DNA of 64,000 bases from Domibacillus iocasae (GTDB lineage: Bacteria; Bacillota; Bacilli; Bacillales; Domibacillaceae). Location: assembly GCF_001750285.1 (NCBI RefSeq), contig NZ_MAMP01000020.1, positions 124,001 through 188,000 on the forward strand, given 5' to 3'. A program made the translations under genes and the position numbers. Each line of letters starts with the position of its first letter. The stretch's first letter is position 1. This document shows, one piece after another, positions 8,600 to 17,558 of the stretch. The notes below the pieces were generated by a model. The model did not search any database, had not been told where the DNA came from, and was given only the letters and a program-made list of their open reading frames with translations.

Positions 8600-9788
8600 T
8601 TAAAATATCCTCCTCTACTTTTGCCCGGACATAGTCACCGAAATGGCGGACCTTTTCTCCAATTGCCGGGGTATTATCACGCGCAATCATCTCCAGTGCA
8701 TCAAAAACAGCCAGCAGTACAGAGACACGATCCCGCCCTGAATAACAGATTTCGTAAAACGTTTCGTACAAAATTTCTTCAAACGGCCGCTGTGGCACAA
8801 TGAGACGTTGATCATAGACGACATATTTCCCATCCAGCCGGCTCGCTTCACCAAGAGCCATGCCAATATGACGGATACTGTCTATTGCTGTATTTGGATC
8901 ATTTGCACCCGGTGCCAGTGCACGAAGCGTAATTTCAGATAACTTTTGAACCGCAAACTCCACATCCTGTACTGCTGCCCTTTCATCTCCTACTTTTATA
9001 TAATCACGGACATCTTTATGAAAAGAAGCTGAACGGTACAATCGGACAATAGGCGTTTTTTTCATGACAAACGTACCGATTGGCTCTGTTATTTCTATGA
9101 TACAGTCATGCTCTTTTGCGATGCTTAATAGCTTTTCGGCTTCATATAGTTGTATATACCCTTTTTCCCCAGAAATGAGCAACTCCGGCTCCACATCTGG
9201 CACCTCGGGGCGAACGTCTACACGTTTACCCGACTTTTCGATTTTCTCAATCATTTCTACCGCATCATCTGCAAGACGGTCGATCAATTTTGTTACTTGA
9301 ATGGAATTCGCCACATGCTGGAGGAAATGCGCAAAGAAAATGAGACAAATGAAGGCGATAAATACCCCAACTGCTGCGGAAATAACAGGATCATCGTTAT
9401 TTACTTCACGGATGAACAGGAGTGAAAACATTGAATAAACAAAACCGCCCATGAACACACCGAGCACTCGGAGTGTCACCTTATCATGAATAAAATTTTG
9501 CAAAATACGCGGTGAAAATTGCCCTGAATAGGTTGTCAGCACGACCATGAGCGTGGAGAACGTAATGGATGTCATCGTCAGCAGCGAGCCAGCAATAGAC
9601 CCAAGGATGGCTTTTGTTAATGATGTGCTCGTCAACAGCCGGTCCGGCACCACTTTTTTCACCGTTTCATAATAAGATACATCAATCCAAATGACCAAAC
9701 TGGCCAGTATTAAAGCCCCTATGCTATAGATCCCCGGCACAATCCAAATATGCCGGGACAACTTTAACCTCGTACGCTCCTTTAACAT
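8553..9788 (-). CDS. DUF2254 membrane protein
   Basis: A 411-residue protein with an N-terminal membrane domain of about four segments (starting IYSIGALILASLVIWIDV and including LLTMTSITFSTLMVVLTTY) and a long soluble C-terminal half (EKGYIQLYEAEKLLSIAK onward; APGANDPNTAIDSI). This matches the DUF2254 family, whose function is not established. The start at 9788 is chosen over the longer frame because GAGGTGAT sits 6 bases upstream. It is the first gene of a likely two-gene unit with the glycosylase. Confidence 0.75.
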   Translation of the reverse strand: MLKERTRLKLSRHIWIVPGIYSIGALILASLVIWIDVSYYETVKKVVPDRLLTSTSLTKAILGSIAGSLLTMTSITFSTLMVVLTTYSGQFSPRILQNFIHDKVTLRVLGVFMGGFVYSMFSLLFIREVNNDDPVISAAVGVFIAFICLIFFAHFLQHVANSIQVTKLIDRLADDAVEMIEKIEKSGKRVDVRPEVPDVEPELLISGEKGYIQLYEAEKLLSIAKEHDCIIEITEPIGTFVMKKTPIVRLYRSASFHKDVRDYIKVGDERAAVQDVEFAVQKLSEITLRALAPGANDPNTAIDSIRHIGMALGEASRLDGKYVVYDQRLIVPQRPFEEILYETFYEICYSGRDRVSVLLAVFDALEMIARDNTPAIGEKVRHFGDYVRAKVEEDILNETDRRKITERFDQL

Positions 9789-9903
9789 GCCATCACCTCT
9801 TCTTTCTTTTTCCGTTTTTGCTATTTTCCAAAACATTTTCTGTTACTTTTCCTGCAATTCAGGGTACAGTAGAAAAAAGCATGGAATTTCAGGAGGTTTT
9901 TTT

Positions 9904-10233
9904 ATGGAATGGATTGGATGGCTTAGTCTTGCTATTGTTGTCGGTGCACTTATTTTTCTCGGAATTTCGGCGTTTAAAACATTTAAATCAATAAAACCGA
10001 AAGTAGATCATTTAAAAGAGGCACAGCAGCGCATTCAAACAGAAACAACTAAAATTAAAACAGAGACGGATGAATTAAAAGTTCATCAAGAGCATATTAT
10101 GGCGGATGTCGACCATGCGAAACAAGCAGTTACATTAACCGTAAATGAGACGAAACAAATTCCGCAAAACGCAAAATTTTTAGCAAAAACAGCCGTTGAT
10201 TCAGCAAAAAATAAAAAAATGGCGAAAGCCTAA
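9904..10233 (+). CDS. DUF948-like single-pass membrane protein
   Basis: A 109-residue protein with one N-terminal membrane helix (WLSLAIVVGALIFLGISAF) followed by a helical, charged tail (HLKEAQQRIQTETTKIKTE). This is the layout of DUF948 proteins such as the Bacillus general-stress protein YtxG. The assignment is by architecture, not a decisive motif. The ATG at 9904 has AGGAGG about 9 bases upstream. It is monocistronic, divergent from the DUF2254 gene, with its own terminator. Confidence 0.65.
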   Translation: MEWIGWLSLAIVVGALIFLGISAFKTFKSIKPKVDHLKEAQQRIQTETTKIKTETDELKVHQEHIMADVDHAKQAVTLTVNETKQIPQNAKFLAKTAVDSAKNKKMAKA

Positions 10234-10246
10234 TATGATAGGAATG

Positions 10247-10283
10247 AAAGGCTTTTCGGCACTCCGTCGAAAAGCCTTTTTTA
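10247..10283 (+). terminator. Factor-independent terminator
   Basis: The long perfect stem AAAGGCTTTTCG / CGAAAAGCCTTT is followed by a T run. Confidence 0.85.
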
Positions 10284-10289
10284 CATCTT

Positions 10290-10825
10290 TTTAACTTCGT
10301 TACAGCAGGTATCGTTACGCTAAAAAATAAAGAACTTGTTGCCGGTTTTAATGTTATTACTTAGACGCCATGCTGTTTGTTGGACTGCGTATAAAAAATC
10401 ATTCTATTTAACAGACTATCTGCTCAGAGGCCCTAAATTAAGCCTGCGCGCTTTTCTACGGTGCATCGGATGTAGAACAGCCGGTTCCTAAGAAGGCTGC
10501 CCGGTACAACGTATTTAACTGGCATTAGCCTGGATTATATTTGTGTTGCCTAGGCGAATTTGCTGGAGCTGCAAAAAAACTGCGTAAGTATACGAAAGTG
10601 GCGAATAATTCGATTACCTGTCTTCCGGTATGATTTCCGGCTGTGTGTTGTTTCATACAGTTTCCGGAATCCATTATCGGACTGGATTATTCGTTGTAAC
10701 CGGTTATATGTATGAATTAATTCCAGGCTTCCGGCTTTCTCTTGCTGCCATTAGGATTGTCAGCCTGCTTTCAAAAATCGAAGGCGTGCAGCAAAATGAT
10801 TTGATGAACTTGCCGCGAAATTGAA
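10290..10825 (+). pseudogene. Possible decayed gene(s) between the DUF948-like gene and glnS
   Basis: There is no intact reading frame over about 540 bases, yet several plus-strand stretches look protein-like and are broken by stops and shifts: TAGIVTLKNKELVAGFNVI near 10302, EFAGAAKKLRKYTKVANNSI near 10556, and a 64-codon piece at 10630-10824 ending IRIVSLLSKIEGVQQNDLM. I do not recognise the family. A multi-frameshifted former membrane-protein gene is the best guess. Confidence 0.3.
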
Positions 10826-10842
10826 AGAATATTGTCCAGCCC

Positions 10843-10871
10843 TTTCTTTCACGCGGTCAGTGAAATATAAT
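10843..10871 (+). promoter_or_regulatory. Probable glnS promoter
   Basis: A perfect TATAAT lies at 10866-10871 with a weak -35 TTTCTT 17 bases upstream. It ends about 40 bases before the glnS start. Confidence 0.4.
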
Positions 10872-10910
10872 AAACATACATGACCTTAACAGAGAAAGGC
10901 TGGTATCACC

Positions 10911-12557
10911 TTGGAACAATCATCTAATTTTATTCGAACGATTATTAAACAGGACTTAGAAACAGGCAAACGGGATCATGTTATTACCCGCTTCCCGCCT
11001 GAGCCGAATGGCTATCTTCATATTGGACACGCAAAATCAATTGTCATCAACTTCGGGCTTGCAGACGATTTTGGCGGCAAAACAAACTTGCGTTTTGACG
11101 ATACAAACCCGCTAAAAGAAGATCAGGAATATGTTGATTCCATTAAAGAAGATGTCTCCTGGCTTGGCTATGAGTGGGATGCTCTTCACTATGCGTCCAA
11201 TTATTTTGACGAAATGTATATGTGTGCCGTCTTGCTTATTAACAAAGGGCTTGCTTACGTGGATGACTTATCCGCCGATGAAATTCGTGAATACCGCGGG
11301 ACACTGACTGAACCGGGCAAAGAAAGTCCACACCGCGCACGCACAGTGGAAGAAAATCTGGATTTGTTTGAACGAATGAAAAACGGCGAATTTGCAGATG
11401 GAACAAAAGTGCTCCGTGCAAAAATTGATATGGCATCACCAAATTTAAATTTGCGCGATCCAGTTTTATATCGTGTATCTCATGCTTCTCATCATAATAC
11501 AGGTGATGCGTGGTGCATTTACCCAATGTATGACTTCGCTCACCCGCTTGAAGATGCGATTGAAGGTGTTACACATTCCCTTTGCACAACGGAATTTGAA
11601 GATCATCGCCCGCTTTATGAATGGGTTGTCCGTGAATGCGAAATGGAGATGCAGCCGCAGCAAATCGAATTTGGCCGTTTAAATATTACCAATACGGTTA
11701 TGAGCAAGCGGAAGCTAAAACAGCTTGTAGATGAGCAGCACGTAGACGGCTGGGATGATCCGCGTCTTCCGACGATTTCCGGTATGCGCCGCCGCGGTTT
11801 CACAGCAGAAGCAATTCGTGAATTCGTTAAAGAAACAGGGGTCTCTAAAGGGTCTGGGGTTGTTGATTCAGCGATGCTTGATCATTTTGTCCGTGAAGAT
11901 TTGAAGCTGAAAGCACCGCGTACGATGGGTGTGCTTCGTCCGTTAAAGCTTGTGATTACGAACTATCCAGAAGGAGAAGTAGAATGGCTGGATGCGGAAA
12001 TCAATCCGGAAAATCCGGACATGGGCACACGGAAAATTCCATTCTCACGTGAAATTTATATCGAGCAGGAAGACTTCATGGAAGAGCCGCCGAAAAAATA
12101 TTTCCGCCTGTTCCCTGGCAATGAAGTACGCTTAAAGCATGCTTACTTTGTGAAATGTGAAGATTTCATCAAAGATGAAGAAGGAAATGTAGTTGAAATC
12201 CATTGCACGTACGATCCTCGCACGAAAAGCGGATCGGACTTTAACGAACGGAAAGTAAAAGGAACGATTCACTGGGTAGATGCTACACACGCGGTTCCTG
12301 CCGAATTTCGTTTATACGAGCCGCTTATCCTGGACAGTGAAGAAGAAGACGAAGAGAAAACGTTCTTGGATTATGTGAATGAAAAGTCTTTGGAAACATT
12401 AAATGGATTCATCGAGCCAAATTTAAAAGATATTGACGTGCAGGAAAAATTACAGTTTTTCCGCCATGGCTACTTTAACGTCGATCCGAAACATTCAAAG
12501 CCTGGCAAACCAGTTTTCAACCGGATTGTTTCATTAAAAAGCTCGTTCCGTCTTTAA
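10911..12557 (+). CDS. glnS: Glutaminyl-tRNA synthetase
   Basis: A 548-residue class Ic aminoacyl-tRNA synthetase, close to the usual ~550. It shows [17 protein letters not shown] with the HIGH motif at residues 37-40, the GlnRS-type [10 protein letters not shown], and VMSKRKL (KMSKS loop) near residue 264. The C-terminal half carries the beta-barrel anticodon-binding domain. It charges tRNA-Gln directly. Most Bacillota instead misacylate tRNA-Gln with GluRS and repair it with GatCAB, so a GlnRS here is notable and may be acquired. The start is TTG at 10911 with a modest GAAAGG upstream. It is monocistronic. Confidence 0.92.
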   Translation: MEQSSNFIRTIIKQDLETGKRDHVITRFPPEPNGYLHIGHAKSIVINFGLADDFGGKTNLRFDDTNPLKEDQEYVDSIKEDVSWLGYEWDALHYASNYFDEMYMCAVLLINKGLAYVDDLSADEIREYRGTLTEPGKESPHRARTVEENLDLFERMKNGEFADGTKVLRAKIDMASPNLNLRDPVLYRVSHASHHNTGDAWCIYPMYDFAHPLEDAIEGVTHSLCTTEFEDHRPLYEWVVRECEMEMQPQQIEFGRLNITNTVMSKRKLKQLVDEQHVDGWDDPRLPTISGMRRRGFTAEAIREFVKETGVSKGSGVVDSAMLDHFVREDLKLKAPRTMGVLRPLKLVITNYPEGEVEWLDAEINPENPDMGTRKIPFSREIYIEQEDFMEEPPKKYFRLFPGNEVRLKHAYFVKCEDFIKDEEGNVVEIHCTYDPRTKSGSDFNERKVKGTIHWVDATHAVPAEFRLYEPLILDSEEEDEEKTFLDYVNEKSLETLNGFIEPNLKDIDVQEKLQFFRHGYFNVDPKHSKPGKPVFNRIVSLKSSFRL

Positions 12558-12560
12558 TAC

Positions 12561-12597
12561 AAAGCAGCCCCGCCTTCACAGCGGGAGCTGCTTTTTT
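12561..12597 (+). terminator. Bidirectional terminator between glnS and the amylase gene
   Basis: The stem AAAGCAGCCCCGC...GCGGGAGCTGCTTT is followed by a T run. The amylase gene converges from the other side. Confidence 0.85.
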
Positions 12598-12603
12598 ACT
12601 GCG

Positions 12604-14355
12604 TTATTCTTTTTTCTTCTTTTTCGGTTCATCTTTCTTGAGCTCTTTTTTCAGTTCTCTTTTTAGTTCCCTTTTTGTTTCCTGTTTGACCTGTTTCTTT
12701 AGGTCTTTTTTTATATCCTTTTTCGCTTCCAGTTCTTCTTTTACTTCTTCTTCAATGGTTTCTTTGACTTCCCGCTGCAGTTCTTCTTTTAACTCTTTTT
12801 TCACTTCTTCTTTTAATTCTTCTTTCACTTCATGCATCAATTCCTGCATTAATTCCGATTTACGGTCTGCTTCATGATCCGGTTCTTCTACATCCACTTC
12901 CGGCAGCGCCCAAACGGAAACCGAACCGGCATTAACCGGAAAAATAGCACAGCCGTCTTCGCCAATTTCAATAATTTCATCCCTTGAGTTTAACATATCC
13001 ACCCACTTTTCGCCGGCGCGTTCTTTGCCGACGCACATATGCTTATCTCCGCCCTCTTCACTGTTATTAATAACAACAGCACAGCCGGAACGCTCAATTT
13101 CTTTTACACCTTTACGCACCCAGCCGATTGTATTCGGATGATCAAAATAATCTTCTTGATCTCCATACGCTTTATGAAGACGGCTGTATAAGAGCGGGTC
13201 TAGCGCTTCTTTTTTCGGATCGACCGGATTGTCTCCGCCAATGCCGTAATAATCGCCGTAAAAAACGCACGGATAGCCATCTTTGCGAAGCAGCGTTAAT
13301 GCATAAGCGCTTTGCTTAAACCAATCGGCCAAAAAAGATTCCAACGATTCGCCTGGCTGCGTATCATGGTTATCAACGAATGTAACAGCATTTTGCGGAT
13401 AATTTTCCACGATTGTTCCTTCAAAGATTTTTGTCAGGTCGTATTTTGCTCCTTCTTGAGAAGCACTATATAAATTATATTTAAGCGGGACATCGAACAA
13501 ATGAATGCGGCCATCGGTTTCTTCAATCATATTTGCGCATGGTTCCAAATCTGCCACCCAAAATTCACCAACAAAAAAGAAGTCATCTCCCCGCTCTTCT
13601 ACTACTTCTTTTGTAAATTCATCAACAAAGTTGTGATCAATATGTTTAATAGCATCCAAACGATACCCATCACAGTCCAGTGTTTTTGCCATCCATTTGC
13701 CCCATTTGATCACTTCTTCACGCACTTTTGGATGACGATAGTCGATATTGGCGAACATCAAATAATCGTAATTGCCAAATTCATCATCAACGTTATCATT
13801 CCAATTTTTATATTCACCCTCGATACGGAAAATGCCGGTCCGGTCTTCTTTCGCATCATAATCTGTCCCATTAAAGTGCTGGAATCGCCATTTAAAATCT
13901 GAATATTTCCCTTTTCGTCCGGGGAATGTAAACTTTGTCCAGCCTTCTATTTCAAACGGTTCTTCCGAGATTACTTTTTTCCTGTCATTTTGATCCACTT
14001 CAACGACTGCAAATCTTTCTGTTTCATCCGCCCCAGCTTTATGATTCATCACCACATCCACATATACGTGAATGCCGGCATCATGACAGGCTTTAATAGC
14101 CTTTTCAAGTTCTTCTTTTGTCCCGTATTTTGTTGGAACCGTCCCTTTTTGGTCAAACTCGCCAAGATCAAATAAATCGTACACGCCGTAGCCTGTGTCC
14201 TCCGCAGACTGTCCCTTTGTGACTGGAGGAACCCATATGGCTCCGATACCCGCATCCTTTAATTCTTTTGCTCTTTCTTCCAGTCTGGTCCAGTGCTTTT
14301 GGTCCGCAGGTAAATGCCACTCAAAAAATTGCATCATTGTACGATTTTTTTCCAT
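12604..14355 (-). CDS. Cytosolic GH13 alpha-amylase with Lys/Glu-rich C-terminal tail
   Basis: A 583-residue enzyme of the liquefying GH13 type acting on alpha-1,4-glucans. The conserved regions are present: DVVMNH (I), GYRLDAIKHID (II, nucleophile Asp), GEFW (III, acid/base Glu) and FVDNHD (IV). There is no signal peptide (MEKNRTMMQFFEWH), so it should act inside the cell on glycogen or imported dextrins. The last ~95 residues are not part of the enzyme: they run in near-heptad repeats of Lys and Glu (KEELKEEVKKELKEELQREV and so on), predicted to be one long charged helix or coiled coil. The ATG at 14355 is preferred, with AGGAG 8 bases upstream. Confidence 0.88.
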   Translation of the reverse strand: MEKNRTMMQFFEWHLPADQKHWTRLEERAKELKDAGIGAIWVPPVTKGQSAEDTGYGVYDLFDLGEFDQKGTVPTKYGTKEELEKAIKACHDAGIHVYVDVVMNHKAGADETERFAVVEVDQNDRKKVISEEPFEIEGWTKFTFPGRKGKYSDFKWRFQHFNGTDYDAKEDRTGIFRIEGEYKNWNDNVDDEFGNYDYLMFANIDYRHPKVREEVIKWGKWMAKTLDCDGYRLDAIKHIDHNFVDEFTKEVVEERGDDFFFVGEFWVADLEPCANMIEETDGRIHLFDVPLKYNLYSASQEGAKYDLTKIFEGTIVENYPQNAVTFVDNHDTQPGESLESFLADWFKQSAYALTLLRKDGYPCVFYGDYYGIGGDNPVDPKKEALDPLLYSRLHKAYGDQEDYFDHPNTIGWVRKGVKEIERSGCAVVINNSEEGGDKHMCVGKERAGEKWVDMLNSRDEIIEIGEDGCAIFPVNAGSVSVWALPEVDVEEPDHEADRKSELMQELMHEVKEELKEEVKKELKEELQREVKETIEEEVKEELEAKKDIKKDLKKQVKQETKRELKRELKKELKKDEPKKKKKE

Positions 14356-14441
14356 TTTCATCTCTCCTGTCATCTGCTTGTGAAAAACAATATAAACTCT
14401 TTATACCCTATTTTCATAAAAAATGATCAGATGAAAAAAAT

Positions 14442-14473
14442 AAATCGGCTGTCCTGTTATGGGCAGCCGATTC
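14442..14473 (-). terminator. Terminator of the GNAT gene
   Basis: The stem AATCGGCTG / CAGCCGATT, read on the minus strand, is followed by TTTATTTTTTT. Confidence 0.8.
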
Positions 14474-14476
14474 TTA

Positions 14477-14935
14477 TTAAGCTGTTTTAATGGCCATCGC
14501 AATTTCATCGCAGCTTGGAAATTTCGGACAATGAATGCAGTCGGTCCATACTTTTTGAGGCATTTCAGTTTTTTGAATGACTTCAAACCCGCATTTTTCG
14601 AAAAAAACAACTTGATACGTGAGCGAAATAAGTTTTGGAATACCGATTAATGTCGTCTCTTCCACAACTCGTTCAACGAGCATTTTTCCAATGCCGCGTC
14701 CTTTCGCATTTTCTTTCACACCGAGTGAACGAATTTCAGCGAGATCGTGACCAAGTATCGCCAGGCTGGCAATGCCAAGAATCTCTCCGTCCTCCTCCGC
14801 AACAAAAATAGACTGCAGGTTTAAAACGAGGGAATCTTTCGTTCGTGGCAGCATCAGCCCTTCATTTGCATAATGATTCACGAGTTCAAATACTTGCTCC
14901 ACGTCAGCCAGCACCGCTTTGCGTACTTCGATCAT
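14477..14935 (-). CDS. GNAT N-acetyltransferase, candidate short N-acetylglutamate synthase
   Basis: A 152-residue single-domain GNAT protein. The acetyl-CoA-binding motif A reads RSLGVKENAKGRGIGKMLV, and the fold ends with FFEKCGFEV. The C-terminal WTDCIHCPKFPSCDEIAM is a feature I associate with short ArgA-type N-acetylglutamate synthases. Its place divergent from argJ across an ARG box supports a role in the acetylated arginine pathway, priming it with N-acetylglutamate. Substrate is inference; other GNAT targets are possible. A normal Bacillus ArgJ can also make N-acetylglutamate, so the two may overlap in function. Confidence 0.7.
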   Translation of the reverse strand: MIEVRKAVLADVEQVFELVNHYANEGLMLPRTKDSLVLNLQSIFVAEEDGEILGIASLAILGHDLAEIRSLGVKENAKGRGIGKMLVERVVEETTLIGIPKLISLTYQVVFFEKCGFEVIQKTEMPQKVWTDCIHCPKFPSCDEIAMAIKTA

Positions 14936-15017
14936 GATTTCTCACCCTTTCTGCTCCTATGTTATCTTTCTATCTTACTGATTTTTATTTATATGTCAAG
15001 GCGTTATATTCATTTAA

Positions 15018-15035
15018 TTTGAATAATTATTCAAA
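15018..15035. promoter_or_regulatory. ARG box (ArgR/AhrC operator)
   Basis: TTTGAATAATTATTCAAA is a perfect 18-base palindrome matching the ArgR/AhrC half-site pattern (TGAAT...ATTCA). It lies in the divergent region between the GNAT gene and argJ, so arginine-bound AhrC could repress either gene or both. Confidence 0.75.
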
Positions 15036-15040
15036 TCCTC

Positions 15041-15070
15041 TTCACTTGTTCAAGCATCTCATTGTATAAT
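15041..15070 (+). promoter_or_regulatory. argJ promoter
   Basis: A perfect TATAAT at 15065-15070 with TTCACT at 15041-15046 (18 bp spacing). The ARG box ends 5 bases upstream of the -35. Confidence 0.55.
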
Positions 15071-15105
15071 GATAACATCATGATAAATAGCTGGGAGGAT
15101 TTTCT

Positions 15106-16254
15106 TTGACTCATTTTCCAAAAGGATTTACGTCCTGCTCTGTTAATGCAGGCATAAAAGATGATACGCTCGACTTTACGATTATTTATTCAGATGTCCG
15201 CGCTTCCGCCGCGGCAATGTTTACGAAAAACCAATTTTGCGGCGCGCCGATTACGATTGGAAAAGAACATGTGGCGGACGGCTATTTGCAGGCGATTGCC
15301 GTTAACAGCAAAAATGCAAACGTCGCAACCGGTGACAAAGGCCTTCAAGATGCCCGGACGATGACTGAAGCAGTCGCTGCTGAGCTCGGCATTCATGCGG
15401 GCGACGTCCTTCCCTCATCAACTGGCGTGATCGGTGTTCCACTGCCGATTGAAAAAATCACCGCAGCTGTTCCCGGCTTAAAAAAGCAGCTGACAGCGGA
15501 TGGACTTGAGCAGTCAGCAAGGGCGATTATGACGACAGATACCTATCCAAAGTTCCGGACGCGCAAGATCGGTGATGTCACAATTGCCGCAATGGCGAAA
15601 GGCTCAGGCATGATTGAGCCAAACATGGCGACAATGCTCAGCTATATTCTAACGGATGCGGAAATCGAGCCTGCTGACTTAAAAAAAATGCTGAAAAAAG
15701 CGGTTGATGTTTCCTTTAACAGCGTTTCCGTTGATGGCGATACAAGCACAAGCGACACCGTGGCCATTTTGGCAAACGGGCTGGCCGGCAATGTGGATTT
15801 AGCCGAATTCGAGTCGGTATTAACAGATCTTTGCATTGAACTTGCAAAAGAAATTGCCCGTGACGGGGAAGGCGCAACGAAACTTGTAGAAGTACGGGTA
15901 ACCGGGGCAGAAAGTGATCAAATTGCCAAAAAAATCGGCAAATCGATTATTAATTCGCCGCTCGTTAAAACGGCTATATTTGGAGAAGATCCGAACTGGG
16001 GACGGATTATGTCGACGATTGGCAATTCAGAGGATCCTATCGAGACTTCCTCTGTTTCGGTTTCATTTGCGGATGTTCACGTGTTCAAAGATGGGATGCC
16101 GACTGAAGACAAGCGGACGGAGCTAGAGGACTATTTAAAAACAAATGAAGTGCTCATTAACATTTCACTTGGAAATGGAACAGGTGCCGCAACCGTCTGG
16201 GGCTGTGACTTATCGTACGATTACGTAAAAATTAATGGTGAGTATACAACATAA
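15106..16254 (+). CDS. argJ: Arginine biosynthesis protein ArgJ (ornithine acetyltransferase)
   Basis: A 382-residue enzyme that moves the acetyl group from N-acetylornithine to glutamate (and in many species also uses acetyl-CoA), recycling acetyl groups in arginine synthesis. The precursor cuts itself before the nucleophilic Thr; the site is visible as KGSGMIEPNMATMLSY with Thr176. DPNWGRI near the C-terminus is also typical. The start is TTG at 15106 with GGGAGGA 8 bases upstream. No argC, argB, argD or carbamoyl-phosphate genes follow: the gene is monocistronic and ends in a terminator, unlike the usual arg operon. Confidence 0.93.
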   Translation: MTHFPKGFTSCSVNAGIKDDTLDFTIIYSDVRASAAAMFTKNQFCGAPITIGKEHVADGYLQAIAVNSKNANVATGDKGLQDARTMTEAVAAELGIHAGDVLPSSTGVIGVPLPIEKITAAVPGLKKQLTADGLEQSARAIMTTDTYPKFRTRKIGDVTIAAMAKGSGMIEPNMATMLSYILTDAEIEPADLKKMLKKAVDVSFNSVSVDGDTSTSDTVAILANGLAGNVDLAEFESVLTDLCIELAKEIARDGEGATKLVEVRVTGAESDQIAKKIGKSIINSPLVKTAIFGEDPNWGRIMSTIGNSEDPIETSSVSVSFADVHVFKDGMPTEDKRTELEDYLKTNEVLINISLGNGTGAATVWGCDLSYDYVKINGEYTT

Positions 16255-16259
16255 TATGA

Positions 16260-16287
16260 TGCCCGCCTGGAAAAGGCGGGCATTTTT
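16260..16287 (+). terminator. argJ terminator
   Basis: The hairpin TGCCCGCCT / AGGCGGGCA is followed by T5. Confidence 0.85.
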
Positions 16288-16346
16288 GCTTTGTTTCTTT
16301 ATCTATGTTATTATACGCACTAACGAACGGTAGGAAGGATTGGAAA

Positions 16347-16877
16347 ATGAAAGAATCGATTAAACAAGCAGCAGCTTCCCTTTTCGCTGAATACGGCTAC
16401 GCTGGAACATCCCTTGCTCAAATAAGCGAAAACGTCGGCATAAAAAAACCATCTATTTACGCACATTATAAAAGCAAGGATTACTTATTTAAATGTATCT
16501 TTCAGGATGCGTTCAATGCTGAAATGAAGAGAGTGGGAGAAACCAATGATTTATACGGGCTGCTCCAATCATGCCTTTTTCTTTACGATAAGGATCCGCT
16601 GTTTCGCTTTTTTCTGACAAGCTCTTTTTTCCCGCCTGATTTTTTAAGAGAACATATTCTTAAACAATATAATTCTTATCTCGGGGCACTTGAAGCAAAA
16701 GTCAAAGCCCTCTTAAACAGGTCTTCTGTGAATAGCGACGATGCTGGTGTTATGTATACGATTATTTTAGACAGTGTATTTGTCGAACTATGCTACGGCA
16801 CACGCGAGCGCTCAGAAAAGCGGCTCAATGTCGCATGGCGGATATTTGAACAGAGTTTTATGAAAGGACGGGAATAG
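16347..16877 (+). CDS. TetR/AcrR family regulator of the adjacent SMR pair
   Basis: A 176-residue protein with an N-terminal TetR helix-turn-helix (AASLFAEYGYAGTSLAQISENVG, then KPSIYAHYKSKDYLF) and a variable C-terminal ligand domain. It is followed 2 bases later by two small multidrug resistance genes in one unit, so it probably represses its own operon and is released by an exported compound. The ATG at 16347 has AGGAAGG upstream; the longer frame lacks support. Confidence 0.82.
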   Translation: MKESIKQAAASLFAEYGYAGTSLAQISENVGIKKPSIYAHYKSKDYLFKCIFQDAFNAEMKRVGETNDLYGLLQSCLFLYDKDPLFRFFLTSSFFPPDFLREHILKQYNSYLGALEAKVKALLNRSSVNSDDAGVMYTIILDSVFVELCYGTRERSEKRLNVAWRIFEQSFMKGRE

Positions 16878-16879
16878 AG

Positions 16880-17215
16880 ATGAATACCAAATGGCTTCTC
16901 GTTCTTATTGCGGGATTTTTTGAAGTTGGATGGGCAGCAGGATTAAAACATGCTGATTCGCTTTTTGAATGGATCGGAACGGCTGTGGCGATTGCAGTCA
17001 GCTTTGGCCTGCTCATTTATTGCTCCAAACACTTACCGGCCACCACCGTGTATGCGGCTTTTGTTGGCCTTGGAACCGCCGGAACGGTTTTACTCGATAT
17101 GGCCATGTTTGGCGAGCCGTTCAGCTGGATGAAAGTGGCGCTCATCATGCTTCTTCTTATCGGTATTATTGGCTTAAAAATGGTCACACATGAAAAGGAT
17201 GTGGCGGCATCATGA
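16880..17215 (+). CDS. ykkC: Small multidrug resistance (SMR) protein, YkkC-like subunit
   Basis: A 111-residue protein with four membrane helices of the EmrE fold. The essential membrane Glu lies in FFEVGWAAGLKHADS, and GTAGTVLLDMAMFGEP with IIGLKMVT near the end match YkkC of B. subtilis. YkkC and YkkD form a paired exporter; many members of this SMR group export guanidinium (Gdx). It overlaps the next gene by an ATGA, consistent with a heterodimer made in equal amounts. The symbol is by similarity. Confidence 0.78.
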   Translation: MNTKWLLVLIAGFFEVGWAAGLKHADSLFEWIGTAVAIAVSFGLLIYCSKHLPATTVYAAFVGLGTAGTVLLDMAMFGEPFSWMKVALIMLLLIGIIGLKMVTHEKDVAAS

Positions 17216-17526
17216 CATGGACCCTATTAATCGCAGCAGGCCTTTTAGAAGTAGTCGGTGTTGCCGGCATGACAATGGTCAACGAACAAAAAACGTTACG
17301 CTCCTGGCTGATTTTAATTTGCGGCTTCGGACTGAGTTTTCTTTTTTTGTCTATTGCCATGGCTTCTATTCCAATGGGCACAGCGTATAGTATCTGGACT
17401 GGAATCGGTACGGTCGGGAGCGCGCTTGTTGGCATGATTGTTTACAATGAACCGCGTGACGCCAAGCGGCTTTTATTTATTGCCATGATTATCATTGCTG
17501 TGATCGGCTTAAAACTCGTTTCATGA
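17212..17526 (+). CDS. ykkD: Small multidrug resistance (SMR) protein, YkkD-like subunit
   Basis: A 104-residue four-helix SMR protein. LLEVVGVAGMTMVNEQK carries the conserved Glu and resembles YkkD, as do MGTAYSIWTGIGTVGSAL and NEPRDAKRLLFIAMII. It is the second subunit of a probable heterodimeric exporter, overlapping the partner gene by 4 bases. In B. subtilis the pair is controlled by a guanidine-I riboswitch; here I see a TetR gene instead and no room for that riboswitch. Confidence 0.78.
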   Translation: MTWTLLIAAGLLEVVGVAGMTMVNEQKTLRSWLILICGFGLSFLFLSIAMASIPMGTAYSIWTGIGTVGSALVGMIVYNEPRDAKRLLFIAMIIIAVIGLKLVS

Positions 17527-17558
17527 AAAAAACTGCCCAGAGAGAGGCAGTTTTTTTG
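17526..17558 (+). terminator. Bidirectional terminator
   Basis: AAAAAACTGCC...GGCAGTTTTTTT lies between the SMR operon and the converging DUF2252 gene. Confidence 0.85.

Noticed and set aside
12638-12877. A Ser/Phe-rich plus-strand ORF
   Set aside because: It is the mirror of the Lys/Glu-rich amylase tail on the other strand.
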